Below are positions 36,101 through 45,255 of a stretch of 64,000 bases of DNA, one piece after another (the stretch's first letter is position 1; each line of letters opens with the position of its first letter). Source of the stretch: Ottowia sp. SB7-C50 (lineage in GTDB: Bacteria; Pseudomonadota; Gammaproteobacteria; Burkholderiales; Burkholderiaceae_C). The translations under genes were made by a program, and so were the position numbers. Under the pieces are notes generated by a model. That model did no database searches, was not told the origin of the DNA, and was given only the letters and a program-made list of their open reading frames with translations. Where the stretch lies: NCBI RefSeq assembly GCF_033110285.1, contig NZ_CP136995.1, positions 1,240,001 through 1,304,000 of the forward strand. Direction: 5' to 3'.

Positions 36101-36973
36101 TCACAACCCATAAAACCGCCGGATGATCCCCCACGCGTCCTCGGGCGTATCGACGAGCTGGTAGAGATCGAGATCCTCGGGTGAAATGGCGCCTTCGTCG
36201 ACCAGCACCTGCAGGTTGAGCAGGCGCTGCCAGTAGTCGCTGCCGTACAGCACGATGGGCACTTTTTGCGCCTTGCGGGTCTGCACCAGGGTCAGCACTT
36301 CGAACAGTTCGTCCAGCGTGCCGAAGCCGCCCGGGAAGGCGACCAGCGCCCGCGCGCGCATCAAGAAGTGCATCTTGCGCAGCGCGAAGTAGTGGAACTT
36401 GAACGCCAGTTCTGGCGTGACATAAGGGTTGGTGTGCTGCTCGTGCGGCAGCGCGATGTTCAGGCCGACCGAGGGAACGCCAACGTCGTGGGCGCCACGG
36501 TTGGCCGCTTCCATGACGCCGGGGCCGCCGCCGGTGCAGATGAAGATTTTTTCCTGCTGGGGCTGGCTGAGGCTGTAGGTGGCGACGATGCGGCCAAATT
36601 CGCGCGCGTCGGTGTAGTAGCGCGACGTGCGGATGGCGCGTTCGGCCAGGGCGATGACCTGCGGGTTGCCAGCGGCCTGCGCCTGCTCGAGCTGGGCCTG
36701 GGCGACGTCGGGTGCGACAAAGCGTGCGCCGCCGTAGACGACCACGGTGTTGTGCACGCCGGCGGCCTGCAGGCCCAGGTCGGGCTTGAGCAGTTCCAGC
36801 TGAAAGCGGATGCCGCGCGTTTCGCGCCGCAGCAGGAATTCCGGGTCGGCAAAGGCCAGCCGGTAGGCGTCGGGCTGCAGCGGCTCGCCGTGGTCGGCGT
36901 GGGCCTGCAGTTCGGCCCAGGCATCGGCGAGGGACGAGCGGCTGGACTGCTTGATATCTTGGGTGGTTTCCAT
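36101..36973 (-). CDS. LOG family nucleotide 5'-monophosphate phosphoribohydrolase
   Basis: A 290-residue Rossmann-like enzyme. Motifs: VVVYGGARF, GGGPGVMEAANRGAHDVG (phosphate binding) and the family signature FPGGFGTLDELFEVLTL with catalytic Arg/Glu. LOG proteins cleave N6-modified AMP (cytokinin nucleotides in plants and bacteria) or other nucleoside monophosphates to base and ribose 5-phosphate. About 80 extra N-terminal residues mark the longer bacterial TIGR00730-like type. It is the first core gene after the island and reads toward it. Confidence 0.85.
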   Translation of the reverse strand: METTQDIKQSSRSSLADAWAELQAHADHGEPLQPDAYRLAFADPEFLLRRETRGIRFQLELLKPDLGLQAAGVHNTVVVYGGARFVAPDVAQAQLEQAQAAGNPQVIALAERAIRTSRYYTDAREFGRIVATYSLSQPQQEKIFICTGGGPGVMEAANRGAHDVGVPSVGLNIALPHEQHTNPYVTPELAFKFHYFALRKMHFLMRARALVAFPGGFGTLDELFEVLTLVQTRKAQKVPIVLYGSDYWQRLLNLQVLVDEGAISPEDLDLYQLVDTPEDAWGIIRRFYGL

Positions 36974-37025
36974 GGTCTGCTATTTTTATGGAAGCTGCCA
37001 ACGCAATATACACGGGCGCCAGCAT

Positions 37026-37050
37026 GAAAAAAGCCCCGAATCCGGGGCTT
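37026..37050 (-). terminator. Rho-independent terminator of efp
   Basis: An 8-bp stem AAGCCCCG/CGGGGCTT (37031-37050) with a T-run on the minus strand (A 37027-37032). Confidence 0.8.
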
Positions 37051-37085
37051 GGGTGCGTCGGGGTGCGCCGGGTGGGCGCGTCGGC

Positions 37086-37640
37086 TCAGACGCGCTTCTT
37101 GTACTCGCCCGTGCGGGTGTCGATCTCGATCTTGTCGCCCTGGGCGACGAACAGCGGCACCGCGACTTCGAAGTTGGTGGCGATCTTGGCGGGCTTGAGC
37201 ACCTTGCCCGAGGTATCGCCCTTGACGGCCGGCTCGGTCCAGGTGATTTCGCGCACCACGGTGGTGGGCAGTTCGACCGAGATGGCCTTGCCGTCGTAAA
37301 ACACCACTTCGACGGCCATGCCGTCTTCCAGGTAGTTCAGGGCGTCGCCCATGTTCTCGGATTCGACTTCGTACTGGTTGTACTCGCCGTCCATGAAGAC
37401 GTACATGGGGTCGGCAAAGTAGGAGTAGGTGCACTCCTTGTGGTCCAGGATGACCTGGTCCATCTTGTCGTCGGCCTTGAAGACGACTTCGGTGCCCATG
37501 TTGCTGAGCAGGGCCTTGAGCTTCATGCGCACGGTGGCGGCTCCGCGGCCGCCGCGGGCGTATTCGGTGCGAAGGACGATCATCGGGTCCTTGCCGTGCA
37601 TGATGACGTTGCCGGCGCGGATTTCCTGTGCGATTTTCAT
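37086..37640 (-). CDS. efp: Translation elongation factor P
   Basis: A 184-residue factor that relieves ribosome stalling at polyproline. It begins [20 protein letters not shown]; the KOW-like domain I carries the loop [12 protein letters not shown] with Arg at position 32, the residue that is rhamnosylated in beta- and some gammaproteobacteria. Two OB domains follow ([54 protein letters not shown]). The adjacent upstream gene encodes the modifying enzyme EarP, matching the R32 type. An upstream in-frame start was rejected because homology begins at MKIAQ. Confidence 0.97.
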   Translation of the reverse strand: MKIAQEIRAGNVIMHGKDPMIVLRTEYARGGRGAATVRMKLKALLSNMGTEVVFKADDKMDQVILDHKECTYSYFADPMYVFMDGEYNQYEVESENMGDALNYLEDGMAVEVVFYDGKAISVELPTTVVREITWTEPAVKGDTSGKVLKPAKIATNFEVAVPLFVAQGDKIEIDTRTGEYKKRV

Positions 37641-37772
37641 GGTGTGGGTTCCAGATGAGGGTGAGCGGGGGCCGCTCGTGCACTGGGATGGAACAACAGG
37701 GCGCGCTGCGGCGTGGGGCGAAAAACGCAATGCGGCCGCCAAGGCCGGCGATTTTTCGCAAAGCCTTGAATT

Positions 37773-38909
37773 CTAACGCTTTTGCGCCGCAAACCTGACC
37801 AGTTGGGTGGCCAGGTCGTCCTGCGCCAGCAGCCGTGCGCGTGCGGCATGCACGCAGGCTTGCCAGGCGGCAGCTTCGGGCGCGGGCAGGGGTTCGGCGC
37901 CGACGCCGTTCCAGGCACGGTGAAACCGGCGCAGTGAGGGCGGTGCGCTCAACCAGTGCAGGAAGGCGTCGAGCTTGGCGTGGTGGGCGTTGTCCTCGGG
38001 CTGCGGGTAGATGTGCCAGACGAAGGGCACGTCGGCCCACAGGGCGCGCACCAGCGAGTCCTCGCCGCGCACGAAGTTCAGGTCGCAGGTCCACAGCAGC
38101 GCGTCATAGTCGGGTTGGGGCACCGGCGGCAGATATGAAATGCATAGCTGCCCGCCCTCGTCCATCCAGCGCTGCAGGCCGATTTCATGTGCCAACGCGT
38201 GTTGCACGGCCGCCGTCGCGCGGCCCGCGGTGACGATCAGGCGCGTAGGCTCGTCGCCCTCGGCCCATCGCCGCAGCAGCGTGCCCAGGGCGGGGGGCTC
38301 GTAGCAGAACATCGACACCAGCCGCTCGCCGCGCCAGTCGATGCCGTGCGCGCGCAGCCAGTCCGCGCGGTCGAAGGCCGACTGGCGCGCGGGCAGGTCG
38401 TGTTCGCGCAGCAGGCCACCGGTGGCGAGCGTGAAGCCGGGGTAGAAGAACCACTTGGTCCAGCCCGCCGCCGGGCCGTGCAGCACGGGCGAGGGCAGGG
38501 CGTGCATGCGCTCGACGTAAGGCTCGGCGCTGAGGTATTCGAGGTTGATCCAGACCGGCGGTTTCAAGCCATTCTGGCCGCCAGCGCTGGACAGATGAGC
38601 GCGTGCAGCTATGAATTCAGGAGCTATCGTGCAGCCGAAGGCCTCTACCCACACGTCGGCCGGCGGCAGCGCGGCCAGCAGCGCCGCGTCGATGGGCTGC
38701 GTCCAGGGCAGCACCTGCACGCCCGGCACGGCGCCTTGCGTGGCGCTAGGGGCCATCCACGCGAGGGCGCTGGCGTCGTCCACCCACAGCCGCACGGCGT
38801 GACCGCGCGACGCCAACTGGCGCGACAGGCGCCAGCACACGCCCAGGTCGCCATGGTTGTCGACGACTTGGCAGAAAATGTCCCACGTGAGCGATGGCTG
38901 ATCCGGCAC
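37773..38909 (-). CDS. earP: EF-P arginine rhamnosyltransferase EarP
   Basis: A 378-residue inverting GT-B glycosyltransferase (formerly DUF2331) that transfers rhamnose from dTDP-rhamnose to Arg32 of EF-P. From a GTG start: WDIFCQVVDNHGDLGVCWRL (the conserved D in DNxGDIGV binds acceptor arginine), VWVEAFGCTIAPEF, WINLEYLSAEPYVER, FFYPGFTLATGGLLRE, and NFVRGEDSLVRALWADVPFV near the C-terminus. Between VEAFGC and WINLEYLSAE there is an insertion (RAHLSSAGGQNGLK) encoded by a copy of the dispersed palindromic repeat. It is encoded immediately upstream of efp on the same strand, functionally paired. Confidence 0.95.
   Translation of the reverse strand: MPDQPSLTWDIFCQVVDNHGDLGVCWRLSRQLASRGHAVRLWVDDASALAWMAPSATQGAVPGVQVLPWTQPIDAALLAALPPADVWVEAFGCTIAPEFIAARAHLSSAGGQNGLKPPVWINLEYLSAEPYVERMHALPSPVLHGPAAGWTKWFFYPGFTLATGGLLREHDLPARQSAFDRADWLRAHGIDWRGERLVSMFCYEPPALGTLLRRWAEGDEPTRLIVTAGRATAAVQHALAHEIGLQRWMDEGGQLCISYLPPVPQPDYDALLWTCDLNFVRGEDSLVRALWADVPFVWHIYPQPEDNAHHAKLDAFLHWLSAPPSLRRFHRAWNGVGAEPLPAPEAAAWQACVHAARARLLAQDDLATQLVRFAAQKR
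38565..38632. repeat. Dispersed palindromic repeat inside earP
   Basis: Same three parts as the aroA copy: a TTTCAAGCCATTCTGGCC box, an AGCGCT...AGCGC hairpin (38583-38601) and AGCTATgaattcaggAGCTAT-like end (38607-38627). It is read in frame by earP and corresponds to the insertion between two conserved EarP motifs. Confidence 0.7.
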
Positions 38910-38954
38910 GCGCCGATTGTGCCCAAGCGCCTGCTCATCGAACCGACCGACGCC

Positions 38955-39605
38955 ATGCCGACAACCACTGCCGATCCGCGCCGTCCCTCGCTCGCCGCCG
39001 CTGCGCTGGCCTTGCTGGCAGTATTGGCGTGGACGTTCGCGCACACGCACGACCGCCTGACCTGGGCGCTGGAGACCTTTCCGGTGTGGGTCGCGCTGCC
39101 GCTGATGGCGGCCACGCAGCGCCGGTATCCGCTCACCAGCCTGCTCTACTTCTTCATCTTCTGGCACTGCGTCGTGCTGATGGTGGGCGGGCAATACAGC
39201 TACGCCAGGGTGCCGGCGGGCTTCTGGGTGCAGGACGCCTTCGGCCTGCAGCGCAACCCGTACGACAAGCTGGGCCACTTCATGCAGGGCTTCGTGCCGG
39301 CGCTGCTGGCGCGCGAAATTCTGCGGCGCGGCGGCTATGTGCAGGGGCGCAGGATGCTGGCTTTTTTGGTGGTGTGCGTGGTGCTGGCGTTCAGCGCGAC
39401 GTACGAGCTGATCGAGTGGGCTGCGGCGGTGATGCTGGGGCAGGGCGCCGACGAATTCCTGGGCACGCAGGGTGACCCGTGGGACACGCAGTCGGACATG
39501 GCCTTTGCCCTGCTGGGCGCCGTGGCGGCGCTGGCGCTGTTCAGTTGCCTGCACGATCGGCAGATCGCGCGCCTTCCCGCACCGGACCGGAGGGCCGGGG
39601 CGTGA
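38955..39605 (+). CDS. DUF2238 inner-membrane protein (YjdF-like)
   Basis: A 216-residue integral membrane protein with about six transmembrane helices ([76 protein letters not shown]). The conserved DUF2238 motifs [28 protein letters not shown] and [14 protein letters not shown] are present. Function unknown. It is divergent from earP and overlaps the start of uvrC by four bases (GTGA), so the two are co-transcribed. Confidence 0.88.
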   Translation: MPTTTADPRRPSLAAAALALLAVLAWTFAHTHDRLTWALETFPVWVALPLMAATQRRYPLTSLLYFFIFWHCVVLMVGGQYSYARVPAGFWVQDAFGLQRNPYDKLGHFMQGFVPALLAREILRRGGYVQGRRMLAFLVVCVVLAFSATYELIEWAAAVMLGQGADEFLGTQGDPWDTQSDMAFALLGAVAALALFSCLHDRQIARLPAPDRRAGA

Positions 39606-41584
39606 CCGGGCCGCAGAACGACCCCGTGCCGCCGACGGCCGACACGCCGCGCCACAGCCCCGAGCTGCTGGCCCAGGTGGCTGCGCTGCCCAGCCTGCCG
39701 GGCGTTTACCGCTATTACGATGAGAGCGGAAACGTGCTGTACGTGGGCAAGGCGCGGCACCTGAAGAAGCGCGTGTCCAGCTACTTTGCGCGCGACCATG
39801 GCGGCACGCGCATCGGCCACATGGTGGGCAAGATCGCGCGATTGGACACGACGGTGGTGCGCAGCGAGGCCGAGGCGCTGATTCTTGAGAACAACCTCAT
39901 CAAGCAGCTGGCGCCCAAGTACAACATCCTCTTCCGTGACGACAAGAGCTATCCGTATCTGAAGATCACCGGCACCGGCCACGCGCGCGACAGTGCGGAC
40001 GGCCCGCCGCGGCCCGAGGCCTACGCACGCATGGCCTATTACCGCGGCAGCACGGACAAGCGGCACCGCTACTTCGGCCCCTACCCCGGCGCGTGGGCGG
40101 TGAAGGAAACCATTCAGCTGTTGCAAAAGGTGTTTCGCCTGCGCACCTGCGAAGACACCGTGTTCGCCAACCGCACGCGGCCCTGCCTGCTGTACCAGAT
40201 CAAGCGCTGCACGGGGCCGTGCGTGCGGCTGATCAGCGAAGCCGACTACGCCGCGGACGTGGCGCACGCCGAGCAGTTTCTGCGCGGCGAAACGCAGGAT
40301 CTGCTGCACAAGCTGGAGCAGCGCATGATGGCGCACGCCGAGGTGCTGGAGTTCGAGCAGGCGGCCGACATCCGCAACCAGATCGCGGCGCTGTCGCGCG
40401 TGCTGCACCAGCAGGCGGTCGAGGTCGGCGGCGACGCGGACGTCGACATCCTCGCCGTCAAGGTGCAGGGCGGGCGCGCGTGCGTCAACCTGGCCATGGT
40501 GCGCGGCGGGCGGCACCTGGGCGACCGCGCGTACTTTCCGAGCCATGTGGAAGACGCGCACGCCATCGCCGCCGAACGCGGCGACGACGAGCTGCCCACG
40601 GTGGAGGCGCAGGTGCTCGACGCCTTCATCGCCCAGCATTACCTGAACGTGCCGGCGCCGTCGCAGCTGATCGCCAGCGAGCCGGTGAGCGCGTCGCTGC
40701 TGAAGGCGCTGTGCGACAAGGAGGATTGCAAGATCACCGCCACGCATGCGCCGCGCGGCCAGCGCCGCGTGTGGCTGGAGATGGCCACGCAGAACGCCGC
40801 GCTGCAACTGGCGCGCCTGCTGGCCGAGGAAGGCTCACAGCAGGCGCGCACCCGCGCGCTGGCCGAGGCGCTGGACCTGGGGGTCGAGAACCTGGACGAC
40901 CTGCGCGTCGAATGCTTCGACATCAGCCACACGGCGGGCGAGGCCACGCAGGCCAGCTGCGTGGTGTTTCAGGGCCACCGCATGGCCAGCGGCGAGTACC
41001 GGCGCTACAAGATCGAAGGCATTACCGGCGGTGACGACTACGCCGCCATGCGCCAGGTGCTGGAGCGCCGCTACGGCAAGATCGCCGAGGCGCTGCACGA
41101 GCAGGGCGACGCCGAGGCGCTGACCCGCGCCGCGCGCATGCCCGACCTGGTGCTGGTCGACGGCGGCAAGGGGCAGGTGGCGATGGCACGCGAGGTGTTC
41201 GAGCGCCTGGGCCTGAACCTGTCGCTGATCGTCGGCGTCGAAAAAGGCGAGGGCCGCAAGGTGGGCCTGGAAGAACTGGTGTTTGCCGATGGGCGCGAGA
41301 AGGTGTATTTGGGCCGGGATTCGGCGGCGCTGATGCTGATCGCGCAGATCCGCGACGAGGCCCACCGCTTTGCCATCACCGGCATGCGCGCGCAGCGCGC
41401 CAAGGTGCGCGTGGGCGGCAGCCGGCTGGAGGAGATTCCCGGCGTGGGTCCGCGCAAGCGGGCGCGGCTGCTGCAGCGCTTTGGCGGCGTGCGCGGCGTG
41501 GAAGCCGCCAGCGTGGAGGACCTGGCGACGGTGGACGGCATATCGCGCGCGCTGGCCGAGGAAATCTACCGCGCGTTGCACTAG
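39602..41584 (+). CDS. uvrC: UvrABC excinuclease subunit C
   Basis: A 660-residue nucleotide-excision-repair nuclease, started at the GTG that overlaps the DUF2238 stop; a longer upstream reading would run inside that gene. N-terminal GIY-YIG domain ([20 protein letters not shown]), UVR motif ([18 protein letters not shown]), RNase H-like endonuclease domain ([23 protein letters not shown]) and C-terminal (HhH)2 domain ([20 protein letters not shown]). The TAG stop is part of a CTAG that forms the target duplication of an IS5-family element, so the insertion ends exactly at the gene without altering it. Confidence 0.96.
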   Translation: MTGPQNDPVPPTADTPRHSPELLAQVAALPSLPGVYRYYDESGNVLYVGKARHLKKRVSSYFARDHGGTRIGHMVGKIARLDTTVVRSEAEALILENNLIKQLAPKYNILFRDDKSYPYLKITGTGHARDSADGPPRPEAYARMAYYRGSTDKRHRYFGPYPGAWAVKETIQLLQKVFRLRTCEDTVFANRTRPCLLYQIKRCTGPCVRLISEADYAADVAHAEQFLRGETQDLLHKLEQRMMAHAEVLEFEQAADIRNQIAALSRVLHQQAVEVGGDADVDILAVKVQGGRACVNLAMVRGGRHLGDRAYFPSHVEDAHAIAAERGDDELPTVEAQVLDAFIAQHYLNVPAPSQLIASEPVSASLLKALCDKEDCKITATHAPRGQRRVWLEMATQNAALQLARLLAEEGSQQARTRALAEALDLGVENLDDLRVECFDISHTAGEATQASCVVFQGHRMASGEYRRYKIEGITGGDDYAAMRQVLERRYGKIAEALHEQGDAEALTRAARMPDLVLVDGGKGQVAMAREVFERLGLNLSLIVGVEKGEGRKVGLEELVFADGREKVYLGRDSAALMLIAQIRDEAHRFAITGMRAQRAKVRVGGSRLEEIPGVGPRKRARLLQRFGGVRGVEAASVEDLATVDGISRALAEEIYRALH

Positions 41585-42745
41585 GGAAGGTCTGCGTAAT
41601 TCGTCCTGCGATGTGCTGAGCGTTGCGATTTCGAGCCACAATCGCCGCCATGAAGCAAGCCGAGCTGGGTCTGAACCTGACCACCAAGCGCACGCGCAAG
41701 CGCGAGTTCCTGGCGCAGATGGAACGCGTGGTGCCGTGGGCGGCGTTGGTGGAACTGATCGCGCCCTACGCACCTGAAGGCAGACGGGGTCGCCCGCCCT
41801 TTGCCGTGCAGACGATGCTGCGCATTCACTTCATGCAGCAATGGTTCGGCTTGAGTGATCCAGCCATGGAAGAAGCGCTGCACGACGTGCCGCTGTTTCG
41901 CGAGTTCGCGGGCCTGAACTGGGATACGGCCGTACCCGACGAAACCACGATCCTTCGATTCCGCCGCCTGCTCGAAGACCACAAGCTCAGCGCCCAGATC
42001 CTGGCGCTGGTCAATGAACTGCTGGGCGCCAAGGGCCTGCTGCTGCGCGCCGGCACCGTGGTGGACGCCACGCTGATCGCCGCCCCGAGTTCGACCAAGA
42101 ACGCCTCGGGCCAGCGCGACCCGCAGATGAAGCAAAGCAAGAAGGGCAACCAGTGGTATTTCGGCATGAAGGCCCACATCGGTGTGGACGCCGACTCAGG
42201 CCTTGTGCACACCGTGCGCGGCACGGCGGGCAGCGTCAATGATGTGGTTGAGGCCAATACCTTGCTGCACGGCGAGGAAGTCCAAGCCTGGGGTGATACC
42301 GGCTACCTGGGCGCCGACAAGCGGCCCGATGCCAAGGCCGGCGTGCGCTGGAACATCGCCATGCGCCCGGGCAAGCGCAAATTGCTGGATCACGGCCGCC
42401 TGAAAGACGAGTTGACCGAGCAACTCGAACGCATCAAGGCCAGCATCCGGGCCAAGGTCGAACACCCGTTTCGGGTGATCAAACGCCAGTTCGGCTATGT
42501 GAAGGTGCGCTATCGGGGCCTGGCCAAGAACACGGCGCAACTGCACACGCTGTTTGCGCTGTCCAATCTGTGGATGGCGCGCAAAGCCTTGATGGGCCTG
42601 CAGGCATGAGTCCGCCTGCAGGTGGCCGAAAGGCCTCAAAACCGGCCCGCGAAGGCAACGATGTCACTGCGCAGCGGCTCGAAGCAGCATCTCAGATCGA
42701 TTGGACGCCATCAGCACATCTCAATGTGCATTGCGCAGAGCTTCC
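41585..42745 (+). mobile_element. IS5-family insertion sequence
   Basis: A 1161-bp element with imperfect ~38-bp terminal inverted repeats (left GGAAGGTCTGCGTAATTC, right end complement GGAAGCTCTGCGCAATGC, both continuing to a shared ATGTGCTGA). It is flanked by CTAG on both sides, fitting the YTAR target duplication of the IS5 group. It carries one intact transposase gene. Confidence 0.9.
41650..42609 (+). CDS. IS5-family DDE transposase
   Basis: A 319-residue transposase from MKQAELGLNLTTKRTRKREF. N-terminal DUF772-type domain (GRRGRPPFAVQTMLRIHFMQ, FGLSDPAMEEALHDVPLFRE), then the DDE core: D in VVDATLIAAPSS, D in AWGDTGYLGADKR, and E in KVEHPFRVIKRQFGY (the YREK-like region). Full length with no frameshift, so the element could be active. 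Translation of the core matches the IS5 group found widely in Burkholderiales. Confidence 0.93.
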   Translation: MKQAELGLNLTTKRTRKREFLAQMERVVPWAALVELIAPYAPEGRRGRPPFAVQTMLRIHFMQQWFGLSDPAMEEALHDVPLFREFAGLNWDTAVPDETTILRFRRLLEDHKLSAQILALVNELLGAKGLLLRAGTVVDATLIAAPSSTKNASGQRDPQMKQSKKGNQWYFGMKAHIGVDADSGLVHTVRGTAGSVNDVVEANTLLHGEEVQAWGDTGYLGADKRPDAKAGVRWNIAMRPGKRKLLDHGRLKDELTEQLERIKASIRAKVEHPFRVIKRQFGYVKVRYRGLAKNTAQLHTLFALSNLWMARKALMGLQA

Positions 42746-42749
42746 CTAG

Positions 42750-42910
42750 GAGTCTGCGTGGTAGAAGGCGTCGAAGCGAAACGTGCGAAAAACGAGGACA
42801 GCGCGGCGATACCGACAAGCCCATAGCCGAGCTATGGGCGCCGGAGGTAGCCCCGCGATGGACCGTTTTCTCGCGCGTTGCAGCCGACGCACCTTCTGCC
42901 GCGCAGACTC
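42750..42910. mobile_element. Miniature inverted-repeat element (MITE) next to the IS
   Basis: A 161-bp non-coding element with terminal inverted repeats of ~27 bp (GAGTCTGCGTGGTAGAAGG at the left, complement GAGTCTGCGCGGCAGAAGG at the right), flanked by CTAG on both sides. A central palindrome CCCATAGC/GCTATGGG gives a fold-back shape. Its ends differ from those of the neighbouring IS, so it depends on a different transposase. Confidence 0.7.
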
Positions 42911-42954
42911 CTAGGGCGCCCACGTTTCAAGAAAAAAGTGCCTTCCGCGCAGGA

Positions 42955-42993
42955 CGGGCAAGCGCATGAAGCTATCAAAATAATAGCTTCACG
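42955..42993. repeat. Dispersed palindromic repeat, short copy upstream of pgsA
   Basis: GGGCAAGCGCATGAAGCTAT then AATAATAGCTTC: the AAGCTAT/ATAGCTT hairpin (42966-42989) with a preceding CAAGCGC half. Belongs to the same family as the copies in aroA and earP. Confidence 0.6.
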
Positions 42994-43034
42994 CCTTTGC
43001 CATCGGTTTGCGCCCGCATGCCACAATCGCCGCC

Positions 43035-43601
43035 ATGTTCTTCACCGTGCCCACGCTGCTGACCTGGACGCGCATCGTCGCGATTCCGCTGATCGTGGGG
43101 GTGTTCTACCTGAAGCTGGAGCCGGCCACCGCCAACCTGCTGGCGACGGTGATGTTCGTGGTTTTCGCGTGGACGGACTGGCTGGACGGCTTTCTGGCGC
43201 GCAAGCTGAACCAGACGTCCTCGTTCGGCGCGTTCCTGGACCCGGTGGCCGACAAGTTTCTGGTCTGTGCCAGCCTGCTGGTGCTGGTGCATCTGCAGCG
43301 CACCGACGTGTTCGTCGCGCTGATCATCATCGGGCGCGAAATCGCCATCTCGGCCCTGCGCGAGTGGATGGCCAAGATCGGCGCCAGCAAGAGCGTCGCC
43401 GTGCACATGCTGGGCAAGCTGAAGACGACGGTGCAGATGGTCGCCATCCCCTTCCTGCTGTACGACGGGCGCGTGTTGGGCGTCATCGATACCCGCTGGT
43501 GGGGCAATGTGCTGATCTGGGTGGCGGCGGTGCTGACGGTGTGGTCGATGGTGTACTACCTGCAGAAGGCGTTGCCGGAGATCCGGGCAAGAGTGAAATG
43601 A
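43035..43601 (+). CDS. pgsA: CDP-diacylglycerol--glycerol-3-phosphate 3-phosphatidyltransferase
   Basis: A 188-residue integral membrane enzyme that makes phosphatidylglycerol phosphate, the first committed step of PG and cardiolipin synthesis. It starts MFFTVPTLLTWTRIVAIPLI and contains the CDP-alcohol phosphotransferase motif DWLDGFLARKLN...GAFLDPVADK (DGxxAR...GxxxDxxxD). About six hydrophobic segments. Often downstream of uvrC in proteobacteria, here separated by the IS and the MITE. A REP-like repeat follows the stop. Confidence 0.95.
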   Translation: MFFTVPTLLTWTRIVAIPLIVGVFYLKLEPATANLLATVMFVVFAWTDWLDGFLARKLNQTSSFGAFLDPVADKFLVCASLLVLVHLQRTDVFVALIIIGREIAISALREWMAKIGASKSVAVHMLGKLKTTVQMVAIPFLLYDGRVLGVIDTRWWGNVLIWVAAVLTVWSMVYYLQKALPEIRARVK

Positions 43602-43602
43602 C

Positions 43603-43686
43603 GTCCCCCCCTGAGCCGCCTGCGGCGTCTTCCCCCCAGGGGGACAACGCCAGTGGCCGGGCCAAGCCCGCTCCACGGCGTTCCGG
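43603..43686. repeat. REP-like intergenic palindromic repeat, copy 2
   Basis: Follows the pgsA stop by two bases. Contains CCAGTGGCCGGGCC and AAGCCCGCTCCACGG, the complement of the corresponding parts of copies 1 and 3, so relative to the upstream gene the orientation is the same. Confidence 0.75.
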
Positions 43687-43758
43687 CGTGGCCTGCTCCG
43701 CGGCCTTTTGAACGGGCTTGCTGCGCAGCCCTGAGTATGGATTGTGGGGAGGGGCGGC

Positions 43759-44667
43759 GTGGCGCTTGATTCGGATCGTCAAGCGCGGCTGATTCGCTGG
43801 ATGCCGGCGGTGTTCGTGCTGATCTGGGCGACCGGCTTCATCGTGGCGCGCTACGGCATGCCGCATGCGCCGCCGTTCACTTTTTTGCTGTACCGCTATC
43901 TGTTGTCCATCGCCTGCTTTGGCGTCTGGATCGCCATCGCGCGGGTGCGCTGGCCGCAGACGGGCGCGGAATGGCTGCACCTGGGCGTGACAGGCGCGCT
44001 GATGCACGGCGGCTACCTGGGCGGCGTGTGGGCGGCGGTCAAGGGCGGCATGGGGTCGGGGCTGTCGGCGCTGATCGTGGGCGTGCAGCCGGTGTTGACG
44101 GCGATCTGGCTGTCGGCCATCGGCACGGGGGCAGGGCGCGTCAATTCGCGCCAGTGGCTCGGTCTGCTGCTGGGCTTTGCCGGGCTGGTGCTGGTGGTGT
44201 GGCGCAAGCTGACGCATGGGCAGGTGGGCGACCACGTCACGGCGGTGAACCTGTCGTGGGCGGTGTTTGCGCTGGTGTGCATCACGGCGGGCACGCTGTA
44301 CCAGAAGCGCTTCGTCAAGCCCTGCGACGTGCGCACGGCCAATACGGTGCAGTTGCTGGCGGCGGCGCTGGTCACGGCGCCGCTGGCGTTGCTGGAGCCC
44401 GAAGCCTTCCGCTGGAACGCGCAGTCGGCCGGTGCCATGGCCTGGTCGGTGCTGGGGCTGACGCTGGGCGGCAGCTCGCTGCTGTACCTGCTGATCCAGC
44501 GCGGCGCGGCCACCACGGTCAGCAGCCTGATGTACCTGGTGCCGCCCACCACAGCGATGATGGCCTGGCTGCTGTTTGGCGAACCCATCACGCTGACCAC
44601 CATCGTCGGCATTGCGCTGACGGCCTTTGGCGTGGCGCTGGTGGTGCGGCCGCAGCGCCGCAGCTGA
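43759..44667 (+). CDS. EamA/DMT-family transporter
   Basis: About 302 residues with ten transmembrane helices in two EamA repeats (MPAVFVLIWATGFIVARYGM ... LIVGVQPVLTAIW; LSWAVFALVCITAGTLYQKR ... YLVPPTTAMMAWLLFGEPIT). Drug/metabolite transporter family members export amino acids or metabolites; the substrate here cannot be told. The GTG after GGGGAGGGG was taken as the start; a GTG five codons earlier is possible. The reading frame is clean to the end (VVRPQRRS). Confidence 0.85.
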   Translation: MALDSDRQARLIRWMPAVFVLIWATGFIVARYGMPHAPPFTFLLYRYLLSIACFGVWIAIARVRWPQTGAEWLHLGVTGALMHGGYLGGVWAAVKGGMGSGLSALIVGVQPVLTAIWLSAIGTGAGRVNSRQWLGLLLGFAGLVLVVWRKLTHGQVGDHVTAVNLSWAVFALVCITAGTLYQKRFVKPCDVRTANTVQLLAAALVTAPLALLEPEAFRWNAQSAGAMAWSVLGLTLGGSSLLYLLIQRGAATTVSSLMYLVPPTTAMMAWLLFGEPITLTTIVGIALTAFGVALVVRPQRRS

Positions 44668-44768
44668 CGACGCGGGATCGTCTGAGCGAGCGCCGGCGCG
44701 ATGTCCCGTCGGATGCAAGAAAATTCACGTCGTTGTTGCGCTGACGCACAAGCAGGGTAGATACCGGC

Positions 44769-44796
44769 TTGCAGGGGGGGTAATTGCGACTAGAAT
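44769..44796 (+). promoter_or_regulatory. Probable promoter upstream of hupB
   Basis: TTGCAG (44769-44774) and TAGAAT (44791-44796) with a 16-bp spacer, in the 293-bp gap before hupB. It would give a leader of about 155 nt. No other plus-strand start signal is evident in the gap. Confidence 0.45.
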
Positions 44797-44960
44797 TCAA
44801 CGCTCGCTGACCTTGATTGTCGAGGGTGGCCGGGCATCAAGGCCCCCGATTCCCATCAGCCATCCTGTCGCGGGTCAAGCTGACAAAAGGGTACGGCAGC
44901 CGCCAACTTCCACCGAAGTCACTATCCGAATTCTTGAATCTCTTGAGAGAGGGCACCTAC

Positions 44961-45233
44961 GTGAACAAGACCGAGCTGATTGAGCACATCGCCAAGAACG
45001 CCGACATTTCCAAGGCCGCCGCCACGCGCGCGCTGGAGGCGACCATCGGCGCGGTGAAGACCACGCTGCGCAAGGGCGGCACCGTGTCGCTGGTGGGTTT
45101 CGGCACCTTTGCCGTGGGCAAGCGCGCCGCTCGCTCGGGTCGCAATCCGCGCACGGGCGCTACGATTAAAATCAAGGCCGCCAAGGTGCCCAAGTTCCGT
45201 CCCGGCAAGGCGCTGAAGGACGCGCTGAACTGA
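44961..45233 (+). CDS. hupB: DNA-binding protein HU
   Basis: A 90-residue histone-like nucleoid protein. The GTG start follows a GAGAGAGGG ribosome site; upstream in-frame codons were rejected because homology starts at [20 protein letters not shown]. The DNABII signature [20 protein letters not shown] then [20 protein letters not shown] is complete, with the intercalating proline in RNPRTG. In many proteobacteria hupB sits between lon and ppiD; here it precedes tRNA-Val and ppiD. Confidence 0.95.
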   Translation: MNKTELIEHIAKNADISKAAATRALEATIGAVKTTLRKGGTVSLVGFGTFAVGKRAARSGRNPRTGATIKIKAAKVPKFRPGKALKDALN

Positions 45234-45255
45234 TTTGTCGGCTGTCAGATCAGGA

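Noticed and set aside
38187..38954. Extended N-terminus for the DUF2238 protein reaching into the earP antisense strand
   Set aside because: Residues before the ATG at 38955 are antisense to earP and not membrane-like; family homology starts after that ATG.
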